Assembly (NCBI GenBank): GCA_949987565.1
Contig: OX465104.1
Coordinates: forward strand, 1,045,063 to 1,109,062
Direction: 5' to 3'
Source of the DNA: Luidia sarsii
Taxonomy: Eukaryota; Echinodermata; Asteroidea; Paxillosida; Luidiidae
DNA length: 64,000 bases
Shown here one piece after another: positions 1 to 13,600 of the stretch. A model generated the notes under the pieces. It was given only the letters and a program-made list of their open reading frames with translations. It was not told the DNA's origin and ran no database searches. A program made the position numbers and the translations under genes. Numbering within the stretch: position 1 is the first letter of the stretch; the number at the start of each line of letters is the position of its first letter.

Positions 1-190
1 CCTTGAGGTCGGGTCATTTACACAGAAGAACCTGTCGAAGATTTGGTTACTGATCCAGTTGACGTCTGAATTATCTTCGGGGAAGGTCCGGCCAATTTTT
101 TCCCGGAGTTTCAGTCTACAAATGAAACGGTTCCACGCGATGGATGGAAGGATGTATGTGTGCAGCTCTTCGGTGTCAACATGCTCCCTA
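1..190 (-). other. Open frame running off the left edge, unrecognised
   Basis: On the minus strand, a frame opened by a TGA near 208 reads through the left edge for over 60 codons, including EHVDTEELHTYILPSIAW and DVNWISNQIFDRFFCVND. The composition looks protein-like, but I do not recognise a family. No convincing acceptor precedes it. Part of it (about 150-200) resembles 267-330 in the opposite orientation, also in an open frame (EHVDVKERVDTNKLHTRG), which suggests a repeat or retroelement fragment rather than a host exon. Confidence 0.25.
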
Positions 191-330
191 GTCCCCCAAT
201 ACTTTGGTCAGGTAGTACCCGTGCCGCACAGCGAGCGCGCTTGGTCCGCACTGTCCGACAATTATTGTTTAGGCAGCTAGGGGAGCACGTTGACGTTAAA
301 GAGCGTGTTGACACCAATAAGCTGCACACG

Positions 331-2690
331 CGTGGGTGTGTGCGTGGAGAGATAGATGAATGATATGAAAATTTTATGAATAAATGAATACACAATGACG
401 AATGAAGAACACGGACGCGATCATTTTTATTCCACCAAAATAAATAGGAACTGTGTGTTTATTCATTTCGTTGTATCGAATAATCAACAATTTGATAATA
501 ATATTTACACATACGAATTCGGTCATACAAACAAATCCTATCGTGCCACAAGACGCATTATTATTGTTCTGCTTATATTTTGTACCCTCAAAATTATATC
601 CTTTAGTACCGAGAAATACATGGGTTTTTTTCATTACAAAAATAAAGATGTTATGTGCATCTCTCCTGTACGTTTTCGTCAATTCTTTGCATTTCATTCA
701 AGAAATTCCGTATTAATTGAAGATCATCTCTACAAACTTAGAAATTCATGCAAAACGAGACAAAAACATGTCTTTGATTTTACGGTAAAAGACGTTGTAT
801 ACAGAAAAAACACCACTAAAATTCGGGATGAACTGCATTTATATAATAATAATTATACACATATTACACACAAGAATTAAAATATAATAAAATTGCAGTG
901 CGTACATAATAATAATTACACCAAACCGCTATCAAAACAATCCATTTTGTTGTTTTTAAAAAGTAGACGTTCCCTTTGGACGAATAAATCAGTGAATTAG
1001 ACAAATCTAAATTAAGAATAATAATTTGTGATCGTCCTGGGCCGTTTACGAAATGAAGATTAAGGATTCGCTAAGATTCTAGTTCCACTTTAAGTCCATT
1101 TTTCTTTGAGAAACAAAAATGACCGTTAGTACTGGTGCGAGTCTACTTATAGACCCCAACCCAAACATCGTCAAGATAAAAAAGACAGCCAAACTGTGGA
1201 CACACAAATTAGCATTGCTTTGGGCAAGTTTGAAGAATTTGCCATTTTTACGTGCACCACGCGACAGAAACCACATTAACTGTCGTGCATACTAGTGCAT
1301 AGTGAATCTCGCTTGTGCAATTTCCATAGGAAATAATGCTATACCACTGTAGTCCTTAGTGAATGGTCTTCGATATAGACATTCACTCGGTGGTGACCTC
1401 GGTCAATTCCCCTGTATCCCCCCTTAAAAAAACCCATTTTCCACGTCACTGATGCAGGGCACCAGACTATGGACGGCAGCCTCGGTTGGCTCACGCTCAT
1501 CTGAATAATGAAAAAAACCAAGATGGCCGCGCCCATGACGAAGCCCCTTCCATCACATCGCATCGGCTATGGCTTCGACTTCCGCACGAGTCTATGGAAA
1601 GCCACTTGCCACGGGCTACACACCGCTATAAAATAACCGCTACAAAAGCACATCAGCCTCTTCCAATCCTTTCTTGCTAATTCCGTCTCATAATGGCAAC
1701 ACATTCACACACTGCCAAGAGTATATGCCTCGCCTGATAAACATCACAGATCTTTTTTTATCGAATCGACTCCCCTCAAAAAGAAAGATCTCAGCGTCCA
1801 CTCAGTCAACCGCCTCTGGGTATTTCGATCCGAGAGCGAGTGCGACCGAAAGCCAGTGTGGTCCTTCGCGCCAAATGGTGAGTCCCCCTCCCCCAACACC
1901 CAACAAGAACTCGTCAACAACCACATCTTAGGTCAAGCAGATCTACACCATTGTCCCCTGCGTCACACGTGCGTCAATCTTCCATTGCAAACAGAGGTGC
2001 GGCCGTTCCCAGACCGCATTATCGGCGAGAGGCTCGGCAGTTCCCCGAAACCTGACGATATCTGTGGAGGAGGCTCAAGACAGATTGAATAACGACGATG
2101 CAAGTGAATTAAATCAAGACGAGAGACCGGCACTGACTGTGCGTGCTATAGATGCACGCGCAGTTCGTTTCTTGGGATTTTCTGACAACCGTCTAGACGG
2201 TGTGTGTGGTGACGCATTGAGTGCATTTCAAGGAACTCGCCAGGAAGGAAACAAAACATGCGACGGATTTCTAAACATCTTCTCCGGCAGACCAAACTCA
2301 ACTCGCTGTATTTAATCGCAGAGAGGTTCTTGGGGTCACGGCGGCACGCGCTGCTGAAAGGATAGCGTGATGACGACCCGGACCTCCGCTATCAGAGTTC
2401 GTTACGTCACGCCGAGGTCAACTAGGCGTGACCTAGTTCATCACGCGTTACCGGCGCTTTGCGACCGACCGTCGTGCAACAAGAACGACTACATCACCAG
2501 TCCTCGGATTTAGGGTTCAGGAGACACATTACTTACACCGATGACTGTTATTGTGTACATAATGCAAAGCAGTGTGGCCTCGGCAGAAGTTGAGGTTTAG
2601 TTTTAACGGCAACTCGAGCACTGATCTTTATCAGTGGTGGCGTGACTGATATTATAATCCTCTCGAAACCTGATCGATCGAGTGCAGACG
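331..2690. other. Region downstream of CBX, no gene seen
   Basis: Positions 360-1100 are AT-rich with only chance open frames. About 1565-1615 carries one copy of the 'ggctatggcttc…gagtctatgg' unit that forms an array at 35.1-35.5 kb. Positions 2330-2500 are CpG-rich with a small palindrome (gtcacgcc…ggcgtgac). On the minus strand an ATTAAA lies at 2311-2316, a possible but unsupported polyadenylation signal for CBX. Confidence 0.5.
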
Positions 2691-2699
2691 CGGAATCTT

Positions 2700-3540
2700 G
2701 CTGAAATGCAATACAGTAAATTGGAATCTTGCCAACTGAAACAAGGCGACTTGGAATCTTGCCAACTGTGACAAGGCGACTTGGAATCTTGCCAACTGTG
2801 ACAAGGCGACTTGGAATCTTGCCAACTGTGACAAGGCGACTTGGAATCTTGCCAACTGTGACAAGGCGACTTGGAATCTTGCCAACTGTGACAAGGCGAC
2901 TTGGAATCTTGCCAACTGTGACAAGGCGACTTGGAACCTTGCCAACTGTCATCCCGCGAGTTGGAATCTTGCCAACTGCCGCACGGTGACTTGGAAGCCT
3001 GCCAACATACACACAGCAACTAGGAATCTTGCAACAAGGCGACTTGGAATCTTGCCAACTGACATACCGCGAATTGGAAGCTTCCCAACTGTCGCAAGGT
3101 GACTTGGAATCTTGCCAACTGTCGCAAGGTGACTTGGAATCTTGCCAACTGTGACAAGGCGACTTGGAATCTTGCCAACTGTGACAAGGCGACTTGGAAT
3201 CTTTCCAACTGTGACAAGGCGACTTGGAATCTTGCCAACTGTGACAAGGCGACTTGGAACCTTGCCAACTGTCATCCCGCGAGTTGGAATCTTGCCAACT
3301 GTCGCAAGGTGACTTGGAATCTTGCCAACAGCCACAGGGCAACTAGGAATCTTGCAACAAGGCGACTTGGAATCTTGCCAACAGACATACCGCGAATTGG
3401 AATCTTCCCAACTGCCGCACGGTGACATGGAATCTTGCAAGCTGTAACAAGGCGACTTGGAATCTTGCCAACTGTCATCCCGCGAGTTGGAAGCTTGCCA
3501 ACTGCCGCACGGTGACTTGGAAGCCTGCCAACCGCATTGC
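2700..3540. repeat. 30-bp minisatellite, about 28 units, just 3' of the CBX stop
   Basis: Units follow the pattern cttgccaactgtgacaaggc + gacttggaat, with variants carrying tcatcccgcgag, cgcaaggt or acataccgcgaa. The period is a multiple of three and units lack stops on the minus strand, so several overlapping frames stay open, giving decapeptide repeats such as QDSKSPCHSW or ARFQVALSQL. Three equally open frames argue against coding. The array begins about 120 bp past the CBX stop codon and so probably lies in its 3' UTR or just beyond. Confidence 0.9.
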
Positions 3541-3659
3541 AGCGAATTGAAAAAAACCCAAACCAAACCAATTGAAAAACACCCAAACGCTTGAGAGATG
3601 AGCGGACGAAGGAGACGTCCGGGATGGGGAGGGGGGGGGGGGAACTGGGCGGCGGGCGA

Positions 3660-4631
3660 CTACGAGAGGGCGCTGTCTACGAAGAACCCGTCGGCTCGGC
3701 CGCTCTCCCGGATGGTGATGGTGACGCCGCCCGACGTCACGTCCGTCACCACCACGCCCTCATGCGCCCTCATACGGCCAGGCATGGCTGCGTCTAGCTG
3801 CGTGGGACCAGCCGGCCTGCTCACCGCCCCGCGGTCCACGCGAGGAAACCTCGGCCTCCCGGCCTCCGACCGCTGGTCGCCACGGTAATAGGGGACCGTA
3901 TCCATGGCGACGGGACCGTCGTCATCGTCCTCGCTGCACAGCGGAGCCGTCTGGGCCTGATTCGTCTTCGTCTTCTTCTTCGGGTAGTACCGGATCTTCT
4001 CGGGGTCCGAGAAGTGGGCCTCGTCCGTGTCCGAGTTGGCGTCCTTGCCGGTGGGGGCGCCCTCCTGCAGCTGCTCTCGCGCGATCTCGCTCGGGGCGAT
4101 CCGCCGGAGCACGAGCTTCGGCGAGAGTTTGGCGTCCAGGCGTGGGCGTCCGGGGTCCTGCAGCTTGAGGCGGTGGGCCGGCAGTGCCGTGCCCGGGCCG
4201 AACCGCGCCGACTTGGCCGGCCGTCCACCCCGCCGGCCTCGGCCCGTCGGACCGGCGCCGGCGACGCTGGCCGTTCGCTCCGAGTCCGGTCTCCACTCCC
4301 AGTCGTCGAGGCTCTGCCGTCGCCGCTGCTGGGGATCCCCGTACGGGGCCGAGGCCGAGCGGGCGAAGCCGCGACGCCCGCTGCCGGCCACCGCCGACGG
4401 ACCGCCCCGCTTCCCGGGGTCCAGCGGACCGCGGCCGACGCCGCCCGCCGTGGATCGCGTCTCTCCCCCCGGGGAGGAGGCGGCGGCGGCGACGGTGGCG
4501 GGCGGGGTCGGCGGAGACTCACCGGCGCGCCACGTGCCGTTGCTGGGGTCTTTGATCAGGCGGAAGCGGCCCGGGAACGGGTTGGGACTCCAGTCATGGC
4601 AGGACAGCTCCGAGAGAAACATCGGCGAAGG
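3660..4631 (-). CDS. Pc/CBX: CBX exon 5: linker and C-terminal Polycomb box
   Basis: The last exon is 972 bp, starts in phase 0 after an acceptor ending CCCATGCAG, and stops at TAG 3660-3662. Its 323 residues begin with a hydrophobic/aromatic stretch (HDWSPNPFPGRFRLIKDP), then a low-complexity Gly/Pro/Arg linker, an acidic-basic patch (SDPEKIRYYPKKKTKT), and the Polycomb box VVVTDVTSGGVTITIRES followed by GRADGFF. In vertebrate CBX proteins this box binds RING1A/B. The exon is strongly GC-rich, unlike the surrounding intron. A consensus-like donor (GTGAGTCT) occurs inside it near 4522, so a cryptic or alternative intron is possible, although the frame stays open throughout. Confidence 0.88.
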   Translation of the reverse strand, partial: PSPMFLSELSCHDWSPNPFPGRFRLIKDPSNGTWRAGESPPTPPATVAAAASSPGGETRSTAGGVGRGPLDPGKRGGPSAVAGSGRRGFARSASAPYGDPQQRRRQSLDDWEWRPDSERTASVAGAGPTGRGRRGGRPAKSARFGPGTALPAHRLKLQDPGRPRLDAKLSPKLVLRRIAPSEIAREQLQEGAPTGKDANSDTDEAHFSDPEKIRYYPKKKTKTNQAQTAPLCSEDDDDGPVAMDTVPYYRGDQRSEAGRPRFPRVDRGAVSRPAGPTQLDAAMPGRMRAHEGVVVTDVTSGGVTITIRESGRADGFFVDSALS

Positions 4632-7600
4632 CTGCATGGGTCGTGAGAGAGGGAATGAGAGAGAGAGAGAGAACACATCTTCACTGTATGTTGGGCAATA
4701 ATAAAACCAATAGATGATTCTTAGATGTGTTCTGCATCGACGAGAATGCGATTGAATGGCGGTGTGTCCAACCCGGATTGTAGTTAGCACTGTACATGTA
4801 TATGCTCAGTCCTTTGACCGATTGCCTGGTGATTTGTGTCGGAGAGAATGTCATTCAATGAGGGTTTTGCCCTTCCCCGACATGTAGTCAGCACTGCATG
4901 CTCAGTGCTTTGCCTCTATTGCCTGGTGACTTGCGTCGGTGAGAATGTCATTCATCGAGGGTTCACCCTTCCTCGATGTGTAGTTAGTAGCATTGTATGC
5001 TCAGTGCTTTGCCCGATTGCCTGGTGATTTGCGTCGGTGAGAATGACATTCAATGAGGGTTTGCCCTTCCCCGACGTGTAGTCAGTGCTTTGACCGATTG
5101 CCTGGTGACTGGCGTGATGGGGAATGTAATTCAACGAGGGCTTGCCCTGCCCGATATGTAGATGGCGCTGTTTGCTCAGTGCTTTGTCCAATTGCCTTTC
5201 GATTTTCATCTTCTGATTATATCATTCAGTGATGGTTTGCCCCGACGTGTAGTAAGCGCTGTATGCTCAGTGCATTGACCTATTTCCTGGTGATGTGGGT
5301 TTTTGGTCTTGTACTAGTCGGCTTGCAAAATATTAGTGTTACAATGCATTTGCAATCTAGTAATGATGTTTGAATTCATTTTGAAAAATAGCAAAGTACT
5401 TGACCAGGACTTGAACCCGAGACCTCTGGATTAAGGTAACAGTGCTCTTCCATCTGAACTATCCAGCCCTTGGCCTTCCCTAATAGTAAACTAGTCTTTG
5501 CTGGGGTTGTTTGCATCTGAACGAAATCGGGGGTGTGATCCCTGGAGATATTAATGGTTGAATTGCTTCTGACTGGTGCCCCCACCCCGGCAAAGACTAG
5601 TTGACTATTAGGGAAGGTCACCATCTAAGGGCTGGATAGTTCAGATGGAAGAGCACTGGTACGTTAATCCAGAAGTCTCGGGTTCAAGTCCCGGTCCAGT
5701 CAAAGTTTCCTTAGCCAATTTTTAAAAATGTTTCAATTACTTTAAAAACAAATATCATCATTCCCGCCTGGCTACGCTCGTTTTTCAGAGAATCCCTCGA
5801 ACAAGGAAGAGGTCGATACCTCCTCTGAAGCGGCTGACTATCGAGGAAGATTATAATGCCCAGCAAAATCCCCACCCCCCCCCAAGCCGTGGCTGGTGAA
5901 CGACCTCAGATTTAGACGAAAAAAAAACCGCCGATGACGAAAATTCAATCAAGCAGCTACAAGCGCCCCCGACGCGTTAGAGTGAAGATTAAACAAACCC
6001 GACGTTAATTTGCCCCTGATTTAAAAGAAAACGCCGAAGAACAAAAAAAACCTGCCGACAATTTGCCTTAGAATTAATTGTGGGATTAATTAATGGTTTC
6101 AGGCGGAAATACAAGGAAACAAAGAAGAAGAAAACAAATTATGCAAGGATTTCGTCGGAAGGATGCAGCCGAGTGTCATTGTGCTTATAATGACACGATA
6201 ACTTGTCTTGAAATTTAGTGGGCCTGCCGTTTGAGAGACACAGGACTTGGCAGAGTTGAAGAGCTGAGGACTGCCGTGCTGGACAGATTAGTGTGGAGGG
6301 GATTCGTTCATGATGCCCGAGTAGGCATCAGCTAACTGTCTATGCTCTTGACTTAGTAGTAGTGAGAAAAGGGGTAGGAAGCAGACACATTACATTGGTG
6401 TGCTGAAGAGAGACACAGGACTTGACAGAGTTGAAGAGCTGAGGACTGCCATGCTGGATAGATTAGTGTGGAGGGGATTCGTTCATGATGCCCGAGTAGG
6501 CATGGGCTAACTGTCTATGCTCTCTACTTAGTGGCCAGTGAGTAGTTTGTAACACCGTCGTATTGGTTTCTGAATATTTCACCCAGCAACTAATGTAAAA
6601 TTTGAAACCGATGGTTATATTCTAAAATAATTCGCCACACGAGTAAAGAGCTTCATCTGAAAAAAAAACGAAGGGAAAAACCCGTGCCTTTCTTCACGTG
6701 TCGTTATATATACATGTATACTCATTATTCCCTACGCAAATCTTAATGCCATTTATGCAAGCGTTATCCCCAGGGTCATTATGACAATAATACCCCCTCC
6801 CACTCTACAAACATCTCTCCCCAATTGTCTTTGGAGAATAGAGAGAGGGAGGATGAGAGAGGTTGAGAAAGATAGGTTGAGAGAAGGAAAGAGAAAGAGA
6901 TAGAGAGAGAGAAAGGAGAGATAGATAGGTTGAGAAAGATAGGTTGAGAGAGGGAAAGAGAGAGAGAGGGAGAGGGAGGAGAGAGAGAGAGGGGGGGAAG
7001 AGAGAGAGGGAGAAAGAGAGAGAGAGGGAGAAAGAGAGAGAGAGGGAGAAAGAGAGAGAGAGGGAAAAAGAGAGAGAGAGAGGGAAAGAGAAAGAGAGGG
7101 AGAGGGAGGAGAGAGAGAGGGGGGGAAGAGAGAGAGGGAGAAAGAGAGAGAGAGGGAGAAAGAGAGAGAGAGGGAGAAAGAGAGAGAGAGGGAAAAAGAG
7201 AGAGAGAGAGAGGGAGAAAGAGAGAGAGAGAGGGAGAAAGAGAGAGATAGAGAGAGAGAGGGAGAAGAGAGAGATAGGTTGAGAGAGGGAGAGAGAGATA
7301 GGGAGAGGAAGAGAGAAAGAGGGAGAGAGAGAGGGAGAGAGAGGGAGAGAAAGAGAGAGAGAGGGAGAGATAGAGAGAGAGAGGGAGAGAGAGATAGAGA
7401 GAGGGAGAGAGAGAGAGAGGAAGAGAGAGAGAGAGAGAGAGAGGGAGGGAGGGAGAGAGAGAGAGGAGAGAGAGGGAGAGAGAGAGATCATTGCATGCCC
7501 GCATCTGCTTCGATACTGTAATTCCTGCTTTTTTTTCACCCGCGAGCAGTAGGGTGAAAGGCAATCAGCGCTCTTTGACTTAAGGGCATACTGCCAACAC

Positions 7601-10600
7601 ACACAATCTAAAACCCAAATCAAAAAAGCAAATACAAGCCGCTCAATCGTTTTAGAATGTTGATTTTGTCTCTCTCTTGATGTATTCCAATCTGAGGGTG
7701 GGCAGTGCACGCAGTGGCTGGTGCGGAGGGTATGAGGGGCTCTCCTCATCAGAGCCATACTCCCCGGAACCAGATGACTTACGTGGTGTCACCGCAACCA
7801 TTCCACATCCCGAATCCCGGTCCGGTCAAAGTTTTCTTTGCCATTTTTCAAAATTGTGCAAAAGTGCCCAGTCAGTTTGTATCAGAATCCTTCTTCTGTG
7901 TTCACTCCTCCACACTTCTCTCTTTGACGTTTCCCCCTCTTCTCACTAATCCCTACCCTACTCCTTGCCCTTCCCTTTGATCTCACCCTACCAGCTTTAC
8001 TCTTTGTCCTTTGTTTCTCATCCGTGTCCTATTCACTCTCTTCCCCTTCCTTGTTGTATCTGTTTTGTCCTTGTCGTTCTGTCTTTGAGAAAGGTCCTGC
8101 TAGGATCGAAACGTCGGGCCCTCCTAATTTTTGATATTCGCTTTTTTGGTCACTTTAGTCAGTAGGAAATGTTTTGTATATTACTTTTTTTTGTTTGACT
8201 CAATTTTAAAAAGCAGCATCCACTTTGTGTGACCCCCGAACAGCTGTAGCCAGGTACGTTCAAAACAATTTGCTGTTTGCATCTGGATGAAATCGGGGGT
8301 GTGATCCCTGGAGATATTAATGGTTGAATTGCTTCTGACTGGCGCCCCCACCCCGGCAAAGACTAGTTGACTATTAGGGAAGGCCACCATCTAAGGGCTG
8401 GATAGCTCAGATGGAAGAGCACTGGTACGTTAATCCAGAGATCTCGGGTTCATATCCAGGTATCATTTTAAAAAAAAATACTGCATTAATACTATATCAA
8501 ATGTTCTCTGATTTTCTTCTGCCGTTTACTGTAAACCTTCTCTTTTAATGATATTGAACATTTTTCTAAATTAAGTTGCTTGTTTGTTTTCTTTCAATTA
8601 TGGACGATTGCATCCAATTATGTTGTGCGGCAGATGGTCGGATGTTTGCATCCAAATGTGATATAAAAAAATTCGTAGCTAAATGATTGATTTTTTCTGC
8701 TGTGTGGGTGTATGAGGGATTGTTTTAAAATGCATGTCACTTCGAGGCCATCGTCCTGGGTGTTTTTTTGTTCTTCTGAAAATGGAAAGGGGGGTGTTGC
8801 ATCCGTACACGAATCAAGATGCCTTGAAGAAATTCGGCGCTTCGGACAAATCCCACGTCCACGTCTTTGTTTTGCGATGACTTTAGCATTTTTAACAGTA
8901 ATATATATTTTTTGGGTGATATACAAAAATGTTGCAAACTGCTTACTGACAAAAAATACCAAAATGTAAATCTTAAAATTTAGTGGGCCTGACGTTTCGA
9001 TCCTAGCAGGACCTTTCTCAAAGGCAGAGTGACAAGGACAAAACAGATACATGTACACGAAGGAAGGGGGAGAGAGTGAATAGGACACGGATGAGAAATA
9101 AAGGACAAAGAGTGAAGCTGGTAGGGAGAGATCAAAGGGAAGGGCAAGGGGTAGGGTAGGAATTAGTGAGAGGAGGGGGAAAGATCAAAGAGAGGGGCAA
9201 GGAGTAGGGTATGGATTAGTGACAAGAGGGGGAAAGATCAAAGAGAGACGTGTGAAGGACTGAACACAAAAGAAGGATTATCAGAAAGCTGCATGGTGTT
9301 AGTCATTGCCCTCCTGGATGTTGAGACCATGTGGTTGAATAGAGAAAATTAATTATGATGTGGCCGGGATTCGAGCCCAAGACCTCGGGTGAAATTCATA
9401 TCCGGTCCCATTGTTCTGTTTCGATAAATTGTTTGAATAAAAGCCTAAAAAATAAATACAAGTTATTGTCTTTCGTCCCCGAACCGGCCAAGTCATTGAC
9501 ATGGGCAGAAACGATGATGTCTTTACAAATAAAACAAACCGTTGATGTTACATCGGAGAAAACTATAAATATCTTTCAAACTTCAGTCTGCTGCATTAAA
9601 TCGAGTACTCGGAATTTCAATTTTGTCATTATTGTTTGGGCAATTTCATCGTTGTGTAGATGGTCGTATCTCATGGGAGATTAACACATCGAAATAGGCC
9701 ACACACACTTACACCTTAAAAATACGAAAAGGGATTCAATAAATAGCAACGAAAATTTGACTTCATCCCGGATTGAAGCTAGTCCTCAGGTGTAATGTTA
9801 CACGAAGCCTTGCTTCAAGGCCCGGTCAAATAAATAAATTCACAGGCAATATAATTCGATAAATTATTTCATTTCCCCCCCCCCAGTCAATTTGGCTTTC
9901 CTCAGTGTAGGGTTTATTTGATAAGTAAATGGATTGATCGATATGTTTTGTACACTGGCCTTTATGCTAGCCTGTCGCCTGTCGTCATTATTACATAGGA
10001 AGGCGGGGGTGTGTGTGTTTGTGCATTCATCATACGAAGTCCATTCCGGCGAATGCAGCATTTGGCGCGAAATATGTGTGGCGCCTTTTCTTTGTGTGTA
10101 AACCGTCACGGCGTTCTCACCTGCGACAGCTGTCGTCTGGGTCGTCTGCCGCGTCGTGACGTCACGCTGGACTGTCTGGAAGAGAGAGATGGGGAGGAAG
10201 AGACATAGACAGAGAGGGAGAGACACAGAGAGACAAAGAGATCGAGGGGGCCAGGGAGTGAGACAACAAAAGACAGATAGAGGCGAGAGACAGAGAGACA
10301 GAGAGACAGAGAGACAGAGAGAGAGGAAGAGAGAGAGAGAGACGTAGAGAGACAAAGAGATAGAGGGAGGCATAGAGAGACAGGGAGGCAGAGAGACAAA
10401 CAAGAAGGCAGAGAGGGAGACACGCAGAGAGATAGTGAGAGATAGAGAGAGGCAGAGAGTAAGAAAGTGAGAGACAGAGAGAGGCAGAGATAGGCAGAGA
10501 TAGGCAGAGAGAGGCAGAGAGAGGCAGAGAGAGAGGCGGAGAGAGGCAGAGAGAGAGACAGACAGACAGAGGCAGAGGCACAGAGATACAAAGAGGCAGA

Positions 10601-13600
10601 AAGAGATACGTAGAGAGAAAGAGAGACAGAGAAAGAAAAGGACGAAGAGAGAGATGGAGAGAGACAGAGATAATAAGAGAAAGAGAGATATGGGCACATC
10701 AGGAATAAGACCAGAGACACAGGCAGACAGACAGACAAATAGAAACACAGAAATCGAGAGAAACGAGAGGTAGAGGAGAGAAAGGATGCGAGAGAGAGAG
10801 ACAGAGAGGGGGATAAAATGGAAAAGGTGAGATGCAATAAGTGCTTGTGTGAACGCTTACAAAGGCGAGGGTCATTATCATTATTTTTACGAAGCACCGA
10901 ATCATTGGCCGTCTGCCAGACATCGTCATCATTCTAGGAAATATTTAAATCAACCAAAGTATGGATCGCAGAAATGCAGAACAGGCTTAGTAGAAACCCG
11001 ATTCCACACCACCACTACCACCAACAATATCATATCTACCACCTACACCACATCTCCTACCGTCACTACACCCACACTACATATACTTACACCACATCTA
11101 TATCACCATCACCACGTCTACCAACCTCACTATCATGCATGACCACCACCACATCTACCACGTCACTACCATTACCATATATACCACCCTCAATATCACC
11201 ACCACCACATCTACCATCGTCACCACCATCATCACCACACCTACCACCGTCACTATCACCACCACATCTATCATCGTCATTGCACCATCACCACATTTAC
11301 CACAGTAACTACCACCACCATCACCACACCACTACCACCACCACCACCACCACTACCACACCACCACCACCACCACCACCACTACCACTACCACCACTAC
11401 CACCACCACCACCACCACCACCACCATCACCACATTTACCACCGTAACTACCACCACCATCACCACACCACCACCACCACCACCTCCACCACCACTACCA
11501 CCACCACCACCACCACCACCACCACCACCACCACCACCACTACCACCACCACCACCACCACTACCACTACCACCACTACCACCACCACCACCACCACCAC
11601 CACCACCACCACCACCACCACCACCACCACCACCACCACCACCACCACCACCACCACCACCACCACCACCACCACCACCACCACCACCACCACCACCACC
11701 ACCACCACCACCACCACCACCACCACCACCATGCACCACCACCTACTTTACATTAGTCCATCACCAACACAATCACCACATTTCACCGACAGCATCAACA
11801 CCATCATCACCACAAAATGGAAGGTTGTGGTGATACCATGTGATATAATAATTACCAAAAACCGTCTACGTTTAAACATTTTGAAATGTGAAACCTCCTA
11901 GCGACCCTACTTTGCTTTATGATCCCCACTATACGCCGATATAGCTCATTCGTCATGCACTACTCTGATTGCCAATAATGGCCGAGCAATCCTCTCCCAG
12001 TACGCTGAATACCGACTGACAACGCCGCCACAAAGGCACGGAAGCATTACCTCTGGAGGGTTGCCAATGCCGGGTAACCATGGCGACAAAGTCTCAACAC
12101 TCTTGCATTGTTCAATCGATAATGGTCGCCGCGAATACCGCTATTCTTCGCGGACAAGCTAAACAATGTGTTACGTCACAGGGCGATCGACCCCCGCTTT
12201 AAAAACACGTGGCGAAGAGAGAAAAAAGCGCGCGATTCAGGCACTTGGGTCGTCTGCTTTCGAAGGTCACGACTCTCGACTGTACGGTGTCCGTAAAAGG
12301 ACATGGGTGATGTACTTTTTATTTCGTTCCCGTGAGATAATAAGTTGACTCCCACATTCCTTCATGAACGTGAGCTGGGAAATAATCAAGTTTTTTTTAC
12401 AGTAATTCATTAATAAGGATACCGTACTAACTCGAGGGCATGCTGTGCGACACGCCTTTGTAAGTTGCCGATCATTTTAGGCTTTTAAAGTTATGTTTAG
12501 GGAACAAAATAGGCCTATGTTTAGGGACCGATAGACCAATCAGAGTGCATGGAATATTATTTCCAAACAAAAGAGGGAAAACTTTTTAAACACTTTTGAA
12601 AAATGGCAAGATTTTATTAATAACACAATTTATATAGCGCATCACAACAATGTCTCAATGCGCTCCAAAGGAAACGACGATTAAAAGCAATATTCAGTTT
12701 TGTTATTGACAGTTCTGATGTGGGTGTGGAAGTGGGAGAGAAAACCATAACTAAAGCAGGACCTGAACCCGAGACCTCTAGAAATAATTATTATTTCGAG
12801 GGAGCGAAGTGAAATAAATCGACCGTGCCTCCTCAAGGCCTCCGTACTGCTGCGTGTGTATGCACTATCGCCCACCCTACCGATATCGCTCGTGCAGCGA
12901 CCTTTCCACGCTTTACCGCCACAAAGAGTTTGTTTACCGCGCACAACGAAGTAAACGAAAAAAAAATAATTCCCGATTGAGTGAGAAGCACTCTTCATTT
13001 TCGGCAAAGTCACAGCGGACTAATTGACGGGCCATTGTCGTCTGCTTCTTCGCGAACTGGCGATTCCAGCAACGCGCAAGAAGAATAAACAACAACAAGA
13101 GCCCCTTGTGTTTTTGAGAATTAAAAACCCGCTTTGAGAGTCGGTAAGATGTCTCGACACGCACTTTCGCTCGCCGTTTGATGGGAGTACAGGAATAGTT
13201 CAAGGTACTACTGTAATACGGTGGTACGGTATAGCCTATGTGGTTAACGACAGTGATAAACAGAAAATGTGATATACCGGTTTCGGGTTGCGCGTTTTGA
13301 AGCGATTCTAGGCGTCACACTCGTTCTCGAAAGAGATCGTGCGTCCGTGACGTCTGCGTATTCTGGACTGTGAATCCAACGTGTAATAATTGACCTTTCA
13401 AATAAATATCACCCGGAGTTACTGGCTCTTCTCAGAGCCACAACCACTCTGGGAATAGATGATTATTTTTGCATGGTATCACCGTCGTGAATCCATCGTC
13501 CAAGCCTTCGTAAATCCCATCTGGAGTCAGCGGTTGTGTACGTAACGTCTTAGAGCCACGCCCGATCTCGAAATGGACAATGTACACGTCATCTTCCTCG

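Noticed and set aside
395..880. 161-codon plus-strand frame
   Set aside because: AT-rich, no family resemblance, no splice or promoter context.
2548..3566. Decapeptide-repeat protein on the minus strand
   Set aside because: Three overlapping frames are equally open and there is no start context or splice support.
5633..5703. Functional tRNA-Asn(GTT) gene
   Set aside because: Imperfect anticodon stem and several near-identical copies within SINE sequence.
6779..7758. Long Ser/Leu/Pro frames on the minus strand
   Set aside because: Translation of a (GA)n array.
9864..10897. 294- and 263-codon Leu/Ser frames on the minus strand
   Set aside because: Microsatellite translation, except for the true 55-bp exon that ends one of them.
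11353..11742. Poly-Gly and poly-Val frames
   Set aside because: Pure CCA repeat.
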